Assembly: GCA_037957365.1 (NCBI GenBank)
Contig: JARHVA010005490.1
Span: 792,001 to 856,000, forward strand
DNA: 64,000 bases
Reading direction: 5' to 3'
From: Torreya grandis
Lineage: Eukaryota; Streptophyta; Pinopsida; Cupressales; Taxaceae
In this document: in pieces, positions 23,841 through 35,880 of the stretch
Layout of the letters: every line of letters begins with the position of its first letter
Position numbering within the stretch: position 1 is the stretch's first letter
Notes under the pieces: model-generated
What the model was told of the DNA's origin: nothing
The model's input: only the letters and a program-made list of their open reading frames with translations
Databases searched by the model: none
Made by a program: the position numbers and the translations under genes

Positions 23841-26776
23841 GATATGTTTAGATTATATAGGGCCTCCTTATATTCATTTTATTTTAGGATAAATATTATT
23901 TAGTTCTTAGGGTTCTCAGCATAGATCAATTATGCTAGCTACAACGTCTTTTACTATATGGGTCTCTAAAACCCCTACAATTCATAAGACACCACAATTA
24001 GTTTCACGGATTCCTAGCATCACTTCAAAATTAATGCCAACTATAAATAAATTAGTATAGGATATTTTGGGACTATAATTACCTTTTCATATAGCATACA
24101 TGATCATTGTTCCTTTATTTAACACATGCCACATTGATTTTGAGCCTCCCATGAGACTCATTGGTTAGTATTGTTCCTCCCTTCTCTTACATACTTTATT
24201 TATTTCTTTCTCCTTGTATATAGTTTAATTTTTATGTCTATTGTACATATATTATATGTATAAAATAAAAAAACAATACAATTTTTAATAAACATAAAAG
24301 AATTCAAATATTTACTCATAAAACATTAAATTATAGATTATATACATTGTCCTGTTTACATTTCTTATATTTTATAGACACTACATATGCTAGATATCTT
24401 AGTATAGTTTATTTTATCATACATGTTTCACTTGCTCTTATTTAGTGCTTGTAGATTGCTACAAGAGTCATGTCTACTACAACGATCCATATTTTCTATT
24501 ATATACCCACTAGGAGCATATACATAAATACACATGTTCTTTATTTGACATAGTCACCCCTTTGGGGGCATCCTATACACAGTTTTGATTACCATGTTAC
24601 ATCTTTATAAGCTCTACATCATAGTTTTAGCATTATTATATCTTGATTTTAATCATGCTATACTTACACATATTTTTATTGACTACCACTACTTTAGACT
24701 TAGTATATGTACTTCTTAGCTCTTACACAGATTTGAATTACATGTTCATGCATACTGTCATTTATATCTTTCCTATTTTATATTTGATTGTATCTCTAGG
24801 CTTTTTCTATTCGAGGGCATTTAAATATGACATTACTCTTTTTCTCTATGCCACTTATTTTCATTATATGTATGCTTTATACATATGCCCAAGCCCTTGT
24901 GTGTGCCTGCCTCATTGTGTATGTGTAAATTTGAATATGTCTTTCTACATGGCTCTAATCCAACTTTCTTGTTGTTTGAATATGGGGACATTTGAACATG
25001 TTTTTATATGTTTTACTTTCTTAGATTTGGAGATGTGTGCCCATGTCCCTTATATTGTGGCCTCTTGCATACTTTGTGTATCTCATGTATGTTATATATA
25101 TACATCATATCCATGAAATTTATATCTTGATTTTTTTACACTTCAATTTTAGATTGCATGAGGGAACTCATGCATCTCCCCTTCCTACTTGGGTGTTGTG
25201 ATGGACATCCTACCCCATCCCCCTACGTAGCTACTAAGTTATTGCTTAGATTTTTGTTTTCATAAACTATTATATCTATCTTAACAGCCTTTTCAATGTT
25301 ATACATAACATACATTGGACATTAAAATCTAATGATTTGATTATCTTACATTCTGATGTTATGTATTCAAATTATATTGTTTTATTAAGTAGATATCCTA
25401 TATGCTTTGACTAATACACATTTTATAGAGTGTTTTATTTTAAGGAGAGTTATTTCATAGGTATAAAAACTCCACTAAAAATAAAAGGAATTCACAAGGG
25501 TTTATCATAAGGATCAGGATATCAAAATCTATTCATAATATAATTTTTAGCACACAGGCTCAAATTGTAAAAATTAGACTCAGGTAAAAACAATGAGAAA
25601 TACTGACACAGAGATCAATTATAGTCATACATAAATCAAAATCTTCAAAAATTAACACATAAATTAGGACACTAGTACCACATAGATCTATTGTCTATGA
25701 TATGGCATTACTATCCAGTATCCTTAGTTTTAGAAAAATCTCGATTGGCCAAAAAAGTACAATAGGTATAGTCTAAGTTTAAATAGGTTTAGTTATAAAT
25801 TTACCATTTTGTCTTAGCGTAGCTAAGATTCATACTACTTTACCTATATTGGGGGCATCATGCATGGCATGACCATTCCCATTTTCAATTTAGATACTCA
25901 GATAAAAATTATTACAAATTAATATAGAATCTATATGCTCAGATATCATATTTGGGGGCATGTGCATGACACATTATTTCTATATCCTCACTTATACATT
26001 GGTTGATCAGATAAAATGAAAAAATACATGTCATTATCTAAAATGTACCATCAGACACCATATTATAGGTTACACACTAGATTCATGCCTTACTCTATAT
26101 ACAGTGGTTGGCATCTTGAGTGACTCAGAGCTACATAATATACCTAAGTGGTCGCATAGCTAAAATATCTAGTTAGACATTTGAAATTAAATCATGTAGT
26201 TTTAGTTTTATATGCATCTACTACACATGAATAGGCAATGATGGAGTCATAGTCTACTTGAGTTCTTGATCAACCAACATGAGATAGTTGGACACACCAT
26301 CAGTCTAATCCAAGTTATTCCTAGATCATTAACCACCAAGCATGGGTGGGAAATGATGGAGTCAAAATATAATTGAGTTCTTGAGCTAACTACACATGGG
26401 GATTGAGAAAGCTATCATCTTAGTCCAGTTTATTCACTTATTGATCACCACATACATGCACACACATAGGTTGTTACCAAGTTTATATGTTGGTTCAATA
26501 CCCATTGACATGTATTCATTCCTTTCCTCTCTTATCCCTTGACTTAGTTTTATCCCTTTACTTAGTTTTACATAAAATTTACTTAGTTTTATCTCTTATT
26601 TTGATATCTCTTGAGTAAGGAATGATCTATGCACATTTTACTTATAGGACACACAATGGAGCATGCTTCACATACTCAAATCTAGAATCATGGGATTTGT
26701 TTCTTATGTAAGTATATGTGCACTTACTTTTATTTTATCTTAGTCATTTCACTTTGATACATTTATATAATAAATC
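23841..26776 (+). other. Outer-element 3' interior without polymerase
   Basis: This is where reverse transcriptase, RNase H and integrase should lie, but none of their motifs could be read in any frame. A 157-codon open frame at 24643-25116 encodes a hydrophobic, Cys- and Tyr-rich sequence. The strand is very T-rich, which lowers stop frequency, and I do not recognise the product. Short duplicated pieces of 'tttacttagttttat' occur near 26548-26595. Confidence 0.5.
26223..26455. repeat. Tandem duplication, period ~115 bp
   Basis: 'aatgatggagtca...gagttcttga' at 26237 recurs at 26352, and 'agtctaatccaagtt' pairs with 'agtccagttt'. Two diverged copies. Confidence 0.7.
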
Positions 26777-26790
26777 GAGGTAGGGGAAAA
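26777..26790 (+). other. Polypurine tract of the outer gypsy element
   Basis: GAGGTAGGGGAAAA directly abuts the TGTAATCACC start of the 3' LTR. This is the normal primer for plus-strand DNA synthesis and fixes the element's plus orientation. Confidence 0.8.
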
Positions 26791-28016
26791 TGTAATCACC
26801 TAAAGATGACACTTGAGTAGTAATAATGATACTTGAGACCACCTATCCCTAACTTAGTCCTAAACTTATCTTAGGGCATATGTTCACACTTATCCAACTT
26901 TCATGTGGGATATAGGCATCTGTAGTCATCCCTAAATTATTACAATTCCCTCATTCTTCTATCTACTCCCTTTATGCCTTAGGTTATGCCACCTAGACAC
27001 TAGTTCCATAATAAGGACAATAGCACCACATGGTGCTAGTGTACCAATTTTGTTGCTATTGTATTTTCCCTCATTTTTCCATAAATAGATATTTTTTCAA
27101 ATCTTATACCACCTAGGGTAAACCTAGACCTCTTTTAACACCCATAAAAGAACTATAACAATAAATATAAATGAATTTTATCCCTCTAACCATTGGATGG
27201 TAATGAGATTTAAATTACACATACAAACTTATAATAAGTTGTGCACATTTAAGGTTATCAATCCCTATTATACCCTACTTCTTAATACAACCATATATAG
27301 TATTCCTAAGCTTAGATTATTGAGATTTGTAGTCTCAGTCACATTCAAATCACTTATGTCTACAATCATACTAGCTTTACTTGTAGTTACACTAATAATT
27401 ATATGGGTAGATATAAATTGGGCTTGATCCCTCTTCTACGTATTGGTATGTAAGTAACTCTCATCACATCGAGGTGTTTAGGATGTCCAACTTACCCCAC
27501 TAACTAACACACTTTATTGCTTATATCAAATGGATTCCATATCAACATGGAAGATTAGGGTTTACTCATAAAATTAGTCAAAATAGGTCATCTATAGGGT
27601 TTCAAAATGAATGTGTATAGGAACATGCATGACAAACCTAGACACATGTGCACCTAGAAGCTCAGAATAGTTCCACACAGAGGACACTACCACTAAAATA
27701 GGGATATTAGCACCACATGGTACTATTGTCTAATTATGTAGTTATAATATAGGATGTGTTTTGACACTTGAATCTCATTTTTAATACTCAGACTAACCTC
27801 TACCTAGGTTTTCACCATCTAGATCATCTGTCTTAGTCATTTTCTAGATAATTTCTCATTTACATTATTTAATGCTATTTTTAAAAAGGTCAAATTTATT
27901 CAAATATGTGACAAATTAGTGGATGTATTTATTGCATAATTATACCCTAGTTTATTATACTTATCCCTAGAGAAAAATAATATTTACTTTCATCTACATC
28001 CCAAAGGGTTGAAATA
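26791..28016 (+). repeat. 3' LTR of the outer gypsy element
   Basis: Partner of 268-1480, about 1226 bp. Homology stops at 28016, where repeat X copy A resumes. Confidence 0.8.
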
Positions 28017-29439
28017 GTATGGTTCTTTGAGCAATATTTGTTTGCCTTAGATTTTTTGGGCTTAATTTACCTTATTATATGGACTTGTTATACATTATGT
28101 AATGGTTATGAGTATTTAGGGTGAAAATTGTTTCGCTTGTTCTACTTTACCTTAGTGTGAAACTTGATATTCCTCTAAACACCTCCCTTGTCATTTATTG
28201 TAATTGAAAAACTAAGTAAGCATATAATTTAGTTTGATTGTTTTAAGTTTGATTAGGTTTACTTTCAATGTTTATGAATATATGTTATGTAGTTTGACTT
28301 ATATCCATTTATTTATACAATACTTACAAGGATAAACCAAATATTTGATTAACAATATACTATATACATGATGTTCATTTAAACACAAGCATGTCAGAAT
28401 TTTGATTTATACATGATGTAAATTTAAAATATATATGACATCACTGAAGATGGGAGTTTTTGATCAAAACAAATTGAGATTAATTCTAAATCTCCATGAT
28501 GCTATGATAAAATAATGTGTATACATTCATAATGCATATACCTTATCTTTAGTTTAAATTTAAAACCTAAACCTTTTGGCTCAAAAATGGCTTGGATTCC
28601 TGAGACAAAGGCTTGTACCTGTCAACACACAATTAAATCTAAGAGTTTTGACATTAAAATACAAAATTAAACTTCAATCACCAAATACTCTTAGAATTTT
28701 GATGAGATATTTCATAAAATTATTACCATGATGATGAATACACTCTCATCTTTCTAAATATATGATTTTTAGAATATTTAAAGTTTTCAATCTCTGTTGC
28801 TTTCTAACTCTAGCTTTTTAAGCCACTACATGCCACAAACATACATCTATATATATGTTTGCCTATATTTTTTTCATTGATTGAAATTCAAAAAAAAAAA
28901 AAAAATGGTTACAAACTAGGCCTCATTCTACATGCATTCTAAAAGATAATTTTCTTTTTTTGTTTATGTTGTTAGTGGGGCCGCACAATTGGCTATCAAT
29001 TTTTTTTGTCAATTTTAAAGATCTATTTACTTGTAAGACTAAAATTAAAAACTATTCATAAAAAAATTATTAAAAAATTATAGGTAAAAAAATAGATGAT
29101 CTTATATAAAGTTTCACCAAATCATTTTAAACAATATTAGATGATGCTCAAAAAATGATAGGCCACACGACCGATTATCTACTATGTTTGCTTAAAAAAT
29201 AGGAGTTCATATTCAAATTATAGAAGTTTAACCTAGTTATACTTATCCATTTTTTAAAAAAATAGTGTTTTTGAAACTAAACTAAAAATTCTAAAATTTA
29301 TGTTCTCACACTATTCTTAAATTTTGAGTGTAGCTATCTCAAATTATCTATAAAAGTTTAGATTTTTCAATTTTTAGGAAAAAAATGTCCACAAGTAGGC
29401 CCTTTTTTGTCAGCCAACTTTGTGCACATACCCCAAGGT

Positions 29440-30395
29440 ATTTTTAAATATATCATAAATATGTGGTTTATCATGAAGAAGAATTTTTTTATGGGATGTA
29501 CTCCAAAATATTGGTTTTCAAAGATCCTCCTGGGGTGTCTTCTGTAAATATAATTATGAAATCATAAACTACATCCTCCTTCATTTCTCCTTTGCCTCAA
29601 TAATATGGTCTTGGTTTTTTAAGAAAATGAAAAAGCTTTGGGTAGCATCTGACTCAATTTAGGAACTTTGGATTAATTGGATAAAAGGAGGGGATATGTT
29701 GAAACTATTTGGGAAATAACTCACATTGGTGCAGTCAAATTATAATAGTGTGTTCCACTTTTTGGCATAAAGAAGCCACATAGACTTGATTTTATCATAA
29801 AAATATATTGAATTTGGGTAATTGATATTAATAAAATAAATGTGTTTTATATTATATATACAAAGATGTAGTACATATAATTTTTTATAATGTTTTAATA
29901 AATGATTAAGTATTCTTTAATAATTATTTTTTAAATATTTGTTTGTCACCCAGTGGGACATAGTATTATAATTTAACTATTAATCCATCTCTGATCATTT
30001 GAAGATTAAGGAAAGAAATAAACAATAGAGTCTTTAGGAACATGTCTCTCTCTAAATATTTCCTCACACTTAAAATCAAAACACTCCTTAAAGAAGCCTT
30101 TAAGGCTAAGGTGTTGCCTGCTAAAAATAAAATAATAGAAGAGAATTTTCATATTATCTTAAAATGGAAGTTACTAAAAAAAACTATAATCCTCCCTCCC
30201 CAAATTAACAAAATATTATTGGCCTCTTGAAATATTTCAAGAAAAAATATATGTCAACCTAAATTTAATCCAAGCATCCAATGGAAACTCATCTCTTCTT
30301 GGTGGAGGAGTAAACCTGAGAGATTATTTGGGATAAGCAATTTCATATTTTACCTTCAACATTCTATGGTATTCTAATAATTTACATTGCTATTT
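29440..30395 (+). pseudogene. LINE ORF2 C-terminus relic in X copy A
   Basis: This is the 5'-truncated end of a plant L1-type LINE. Motifs on the plus strand: a zf-RVT-like stretch CKYNYEIINYILLHF with ASIIWSWFFKKMKKLWV (29540-29640), then WINWIKGGDML. The MITE follows, then the RNMSLSKYFLTLKIKTLL stretch from about 30039, NFHIILKW, and the start of the RNase H domain (ASNGN, RDYLG). In full-length plant LINEs this tail follows the reverse transcriptase, which is absent here. The RNase H aspartate position reads Gln, and the domain is cut off by the deletion near 30395. Not functional. Confidence 0.72.
29731..29979. mobile_element. MITE inside the LINE relic of X copy A
   Basis: Inverted ends AGTCAAATTATAATAGTGTG and the complement of a sequence reading AGTGGGACATAGTATTATAA. 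The inner core TGTTCCACT...AGTGGGACA spans 29751-29960. It is related in reverse orientation to 23349-23596. It separates two parts of one LINE reading. Confidence 0.6.
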
Positions 30396-30512
30396 CATGG
30401 TGAGAGTTTTTCCCTTCCATTATTCAATTAATGAAGAGAAATGAACACTACTATTACAAAAATAATGGTTGTTCTTATTATTACTGAGTATGAGAATGAA
30501 AAAATCTTGGAA

Positions 30513-30529
30513 GTGTGTGTGTGTGTGTG
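30513..30529. repeat. (GT)n microsatellite at the X repeat hot site
   Basis: Follows 'agtatgagaatgaaaaaatcttgg'. The same point of copy B carries (TA)n and that of copy C carries (GA)n. Confidence 0.9.
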
Positions 30530-31210
30530 GTGTCTATGTATTTGCATATGGAATATTTTATCTATTGATTACATTATATTAGAGGTGTTTTTTTTTAGGA
30601 AGTGATTTAGTTTTTTCATCTAATTGGTTTAGAGTCATCTAATTGGTTTTAGAGACCTCTAATTTTATTTTATATCGTTAAAGCAACCATAAATTTTGTA
30701 TAATTAGTTTTAGACTCATCTAATTGATACATGGTACATTCTCTATGTTTTTTAGGAGCCGGTGGATATCTGACACCTGTTTTCATTAAGATGACCCTTT
30801 TTTCAATCATGTATTAGGTAACTAAAATAGTCAGTGGAAGCTACAAATCACATTGATGGATATGACATATTAGTAAAATTTACATCTGTATTTTCCTAAG
30901 ATTCTTCAATTTCATCCCTTGGAATACCTTGCGATTTCACCTTACCATCACCTCCAAATGAACCTTTAAATATTTATTTTTTTCATGTTTTTTATGGCAT
31001 TTCTCTTCTTCACCACTTTATCATTACTCAAACTCATTGTGAAAAGGAATATCTCCTCCTTGCAAAATGCATTACTATGTTGTATGAGAGAACAAACCAC
31101 CTTATTTTCCATCTTCACCTCTACCAAAAATATCATATTATTGTTACTTAATTCTTCACACATAAAAATTGAAATGGGATAAACCTTCATAATTTTTTTG
31201 TTGATGAATC

Positions 31211-32400
31211 ACTGCTTATCTTAAAATATTCATTTGACCATCTAACTTAGCTTGAAATAATCTAGAAAGATAAGCAACTTAAGATTGGAAAGTTTAAGGA
31301 AAGGTGTTGGATGATATTTTAAGATGCATAATGTCTCTTTGCTTAGCTTGAAATGTTTGTTGAATCAACTAGCTGTGTATGTACACCTTGTATAATCATA
31401 AATAATTTTCTCCCTAAATTTGACAATAAATTATAAAGCAAGTTTATGTTTTGTAACAAGATCACATCTTTTATATTATTTTTCATATTTTACTTGATAA
31501 TTCATAATTTTATATTTGTTGAAACCAACTAATTTCTTTCCAATTACATTTGTAGTCTCCTCATGGATACCATTTTTTGTTAATTTTTGAAATCTACCAA
31601 AATGCTGAAATTTACATCCAAACATACTTAGTTATAAAATAAATTTCCATCTAGTCTTTCACAAAAAAATGGTTGGAATAAAATTCATGGCTGATGTTGG
31701 CAGAATTTCTCTACCACACTTCAGTAAAATATTGTCAGTATGAAAAGAATAATTTATATGGAGAAAAAAACATAGTGCATTGAAAATTCAACATGTTGAC
31801 TACAACTAAAAGTGGTGTGTGTATAATTTATTTTTACATAAAAAATATTTGGCCTTCTAAACACATATTTAATTAATTAAAATTTATGGATATTTTTACA
31901 AAAAAATAGAGTAAAATTATGTTTGGGTTATATGCAAGAAAGGTTTTAGATGTGGTTCATGGTTATGAGAACCAACTCTTCTTTTCACTACAACTTTTGT
32001 ATTGGGTGAAACTCTTGTATTGTCTTTTAAAAATTGTGTAACTCTTTGAGAGAACCAAATATAGCCTTATTATTTCTTGGAAGTCTACCAAAGAATGCAC
32101 AGATCTTAGTGGTATTGGCATAATTAAGTCTTTAGCATCTTCTAATTTCTTTTATTAATGTTTTTATTTTTATGTCTAGTACTTAGTTTTTGAAAATAAT
32201 CATTTTTTTCCTGGTTTGACCACTTACTACACAAGTTGTAATTATACATAAAATATCATTAAAATCATTGTTACATGATTTTAGGCCTACAATATGATAT
32301 GTGTCATGGAGATTTTGAATAATTTTGTTGTTTTAATCATCCTTGTTAGATGTTCTTAGTCCTAAGGTGTACATTTTAGGTCTCATCCTAATCAATTTCA
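31211..32400. other. Unassigned AT-rich stretch
   Basis: No coding domain, repeat partner or RNA gene recognised on either strand. Confidence 0.4.
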
Positions 32401-33037
32401 TCAATGAAATAAACACTTGAAATTTTTGACAATCAAAATGTAATTTACCAAAGAAATTATCTCACTTGTTTCAGCTTGTCTTCTTGAATGATGGTCAGAC
32501 ATTTTTTTTTGCATTTGTTTCAAATTGTTTTCATTAACTTCAATTAATAACTTGCCTTTTCTAGGCATAATCTTCAGAGGTGTTATTAATGATAGAATTT
32601 GTTGAGATGGTGTTTCAAAATTGGTTATGTTCACTACTAGTTTATTCATTATTAGTATTATTTTTTAGTTGTGAGATGACATTTTATTCATTGTTAATTT
32701 CATCATTATGTGTTCCATGTAATTATCTACATTGATAGGGGGTAAATAATCATTCATAGATTCATCATCAAAAAAAAAAAATACTTAAATATTCATCATC
32801 ATTATTCAATTCATTATCATCATTTTCATCATTATCTATGACATTTGGCTCAATTAGGATAGTGTTTATACTTTGTCTCAAGTGAAATGATTTCTTTCTT
32901 GCCTTTTGTTTTCCTCTTAAATTTTCTAATTGCTCTAGTGTTTTGTGATTTAAATTATTCTTCTTATTTGAATGAGCTTTGTCATCCATGAGTAGACAAA
33001 GAACAATTTTAAATTCCTTTTGATAGTGGGGACTCAA
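32401..33037 (-). pseudogene. Unrecognised acidic protein relic, possible first exon
   Basis: Two minus-strand frames join into one product if the 12-13 base homopolymer near 32770 is taken as a one-base shift. The N-terminal half is basic (KQKARKKSFHLRQ) and then turns acidic with Asn and Asp runs (DNDENDDNELNNDDEYL). After the shift the reading goes on with DDESMNDYLPPINVDNYMEH and, past one stop, MPRKGKLLIEVNENNLKQ and a basic KKMSDHHSRRQAE. Near 32453 the reading SEIISL meets GTAAAT, a plausible splice donor. Total length is about 195-210 codons. The composition recalls N-terminal exons of plant transposase-like or DNA-binding proteins, but I do not recognise a family. Downstream exons were not found. 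Confidence 0.4.
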
Positions 33038-33370
33038 AAAATAATTTGATTACTTTTGATGGTGGGGGACCCAAAAAATAATTTAATTCCTCTTGTCTTC
33101 ATCATGGAAAAAATAAAATGATGTAAAGAATGTCTATGGGGTCAGAATTATTGAAAGACCCTAAAAATAAATGTTAGACAATGACTTGTTGTCTTTGAAA
33201 TAATAACATGTACATGTTATTTATAGTATGTTTACTGTGACAATAACACACATGAGTTATAATATAATGTTTAAGTGTTATTTATAGTATGACCATGTGA
33301 TCATATATCATATTGTTATGATATATAATTATATTACTTGATGTAAATCTATGCTATATTATTATTATAG

Positions 33371-34310
33371 GGTTGGTTTACCCATATTTTTCATCCTATA
33401 TAATTGATTGAGCCATAATCTAGGTTCACGAGGCTCAATTTGGCCCAAATCACATATATAATCACACCAAAAGACTAATTAGATTAATTAATGACTAATT
33501 TAGCCCCAAATCACCTCATTTTCTTGTCTAGTTAGGTTGAAAGGGCTCAAATTGACCCTAATTTCTTTATTGATTAAATTAGTGGACATTAAACTTTATT
33601 ATTTTATGATATTAGGATCAATTGACCCCCAAATTATTTCCACATAGTAAAAATTAGGTTCATGAGGTTAAATTTCATTGAATGTGCATCAATCATTATA
33701 ATAATAGACTAATTAGGTGAATATGTCAAGAAACAAGTGTCAATTTAGCCTTTAGAATCACATTGTAGACACATAGTTAGGTTAAAGGGATTCAAGTTAG
33801 ACCCAATTACCTTTATGTTCCCATTTTAAAAAAAAATTGGGTTGACTAAGCCATATGTTTCATCCTATATAGTTAATTAACCCATAAATTAGGTTCACAT
33901 GGCCCAATTTTACGCAATTCACGTCCCTAATTACACTAATTCACCAATTGGATCAATTAATGATATAATCAAACCTAATTTAACCCCAAACCATGTCATG
34001 CTCTTGTAGTTAAGTTGAAGGGGCTCAAATTAGCCCTTATTTCCTATGTTATTGAATTGGTAGACTATTTGATTTATTGTATTATGATATTGGGGTTTAT
34101 TAACCCCCCAAATTACATATTTTATAGGCAAAATCAATTTCATATGGTTCAATTTCATCCAAATTACATCACTAATTTGAACAATCAACTAATTGGTTCA
34201 ATATGTTGAAAAATATGGGCTAATTTAGCTAAAAATCTCATCCTAAGCTCATAATTAGGTTAAATTGGGTAAGATTGGACCTAATTACCTTCATGTTTTC
34301 ATTTGTGATA
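33371..34310. repeat. Satellite-like array: four ~235-bp monomers in two 469-bp dimers
   Basis: 'catcctatata' at 33392 recurs at 33861, a period of 469. Within each period a second, more diverged half starts about 234 bp in: 'taggttcacgagg' at 33421, 'taggttcatgagg' at 33655, 'taggttcacatgg' at 33890, and 'tcaatttcatatgg' at 34134. Monomers 1 and 3, and 2 and 4, are closer to each other than neighbours are. That is a higher-order dimer pattern. No ORF is conserved. Confidence 0.8.
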
Positions 34311-34828
34311 ACATTAGTGTATAGGTTTTATGGATTTATTAATCAACTAATAGAGTCAAATGAAAACTAAATTGTTATCTCTGAATCAGTCTCTTATATC
34401 GAAACAAATATAACACTTATTAAAAAAATAATCATTAGAAAACATGTTGCCCAAATATCATCCTCATGATGATTTGTGAAGTGAGACAGTGAGACCAATT
34501 CATCCCTCATTAATAACAGTGTAGGATTCCATTCATTCATACTTATTGTCCATTACCTGCATACAAAATATTTACAATGACAATGTTTCATTTCAAAACA
34601 TGTCTAAGTATGAATTGGATAAAACCCTATGGTTTTAAATATATTATGATTAATTTACCACAACATGATTTATAAATTATGTAAGAGTCCACTTAGCATG
34701 GTTACCTCTTTCCTTCCATTATCATAGACCCTTCTAAGTATACCTAGGGTATAAGTGAGTACATGATATGCATGGGATTTTTCTTTACCATAATCATGAA
34801 TTATTAATTGTTGTACTTTTATGTGATC
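34311..34828. other. Unassigned stretch between two tandem arrays
   Basis: Nothing recognised. A minus-strand 89-codon frame (34670-34939) overlaps the next array and has no familiar motif. Confidence 0.4.
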
Positions 34829-35190
34829 TTCACCTTCCAAAACATGGTTTTGACTAAATAGTTTCCCACCACCCATATGAATCCTCTTTATTCTTCTTGG
34901 CCATTTATCACATGTAAGGCCATTCTCACCATATCCCAAGCATTATTGGCCATTAGTAATTCATGTGCCCTTCACCTTTCAAAGTAGGGTTTTGAACTTA
35001 ATCCCATCTCTTACATCCACATGGTATCTTTTTTCGTCTTAGTCATTAATCACATGGATATATTCATCACCATGCCCCAAAATCCATTGGTCATATTTTT
35101 ATCCTTCACCTTCCGAAATGAGGCTTTGAATTCATTCTCCTCCCTTCCATCTACATCCTCTTTATTCCTTTATCACTTTGTAATTTCTTG
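34829..35190. repeat. Tandem repeat, period 133-142 bp, about 2.6 copies
   Basis: 'tcaccttccaaaacatggttttgac' at 34829 recurs as 'ttcacctttcaaagtagggttttgaac' at 34971 and 'tcaccttccgaaatgaggctttgaa' at 35105. Each is followed by a variant of 'cccatctcttacatccacatggta...cttagtcattaatcacat'. Confidence 0.75.
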
Positions 35191-35880
35191 CACCTATCCT
35201 AATCACATCCAAAAAACCTTAATCTAATTGAGAAGGAAAAATTTAAAGCCAACTTTCTTGTTAATTTATATACTTAGTTTTTTTATGCTTGTATTTATTA
35301 GTTGTTAAATTTTATTATTCTAGGGTACTAGTATGTTTGTTAATCAATGATATAGATTAGGCTCTTATTAGAGTGTTTTCCCTCAGCATTCTAGTTGTCT
35401 CATGTCATATTAACCCTAATTAGCTCCAACTTTCCTCTCTCCTTCCCTCATGTTTCCTTGGTTTTATAATATTTTCTCTATAAATTTACACTATATGGTT
35501 TTGGCCCCTTAATTGTATTGTGTATGATTATGTGTGTGGGACCTTTTGACCCTTGTTTTAGCCTTCTCATATCATGTGATCTTGGGTTTTTGTCTTTATT
35601 AATTATTATGTGTTGGCTTACGTGTTAATAAATTCCCAATTTAAATTCAAGAAGTCTATAAATAAAAAAAATGTATTAACATATAGGACATTGAAGAGAT
35701 ATACAATGAATGTGTGAAAGCAACCAATTCAAGGATTTAGAGTAGTGATTCAAGAGTTTAAGTAAATGTGAATCATTTATTAGTGAAAAAATCATTCATT
35801 GTAACATGAAAAGTCATATAAAATAAACTCTATCATCATTAGATTGCGTCAATGACATTATTTATACTTGTTTCATTTCT
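35191..35880. other. Unassigned stretch before X copy B
   Basis: No gene seen. 'ctataaataaaa' near 35655 is TATA-like but has no coding context. X copy B may begin within this stretch, because its left boundary cannot be fixed. Confidence 0.35.

Larger units (their letters stand above)
268..28016 (+). mobile_element. Outer Ty3/gypsy LTR retrotransposon, gag-pro only, interrupted by nested insertions
   Basis: Two direct repeats, 268-1480 and 26791-28016, begin with the same TGTAATCACCTAAA and flank an interior that contains gag and retropepsin relics on the plus strand. A TGG primer-binding-like site follows the left LTR by two bases, and a purine run directly precedes the right LTR. The flanks carry a five-base near-duplication: GCATG at 263-267 and GTATG at 28017-28021. 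The target was repeat X, which continues on both sides. Without the inner 13.1 kb retroelement the element is about 14.6 kb. No reverse transcriptase, element RNase H or integrase motif was found after the protease, so it was probably non-autonomous or has lost them. The protease and gag motifs resemble the Tat/Athila-type plant gypsy group. By eye the LTRs differ by roughly 20 percent, so it is old. Confidence 0.8.
28017..31210 (+). repeat. Dispersed repeat X, copy A, right fragment
   Basis: It is collinear with copy B from about 36150 and, in part, with copy C from 53088. Shared blocks include 'caaattgagattaattctaaatctccatgat' (28469/36579/53317), 'ttttgagtgtagctatct', 'gtaggcccttttttgt', the LINE end and its MITE. 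About 1.6 kb present in B (38475-40075) and C (55200-56800) is deleted here near 30395. The match fades at about 31210. Confidence 0.75.

Noticed and set aside
34670..34939. 89-codon minus-strand frame
   Set aside because: Overlaps the 133-142 bp tandem repeat and shows no family motif.
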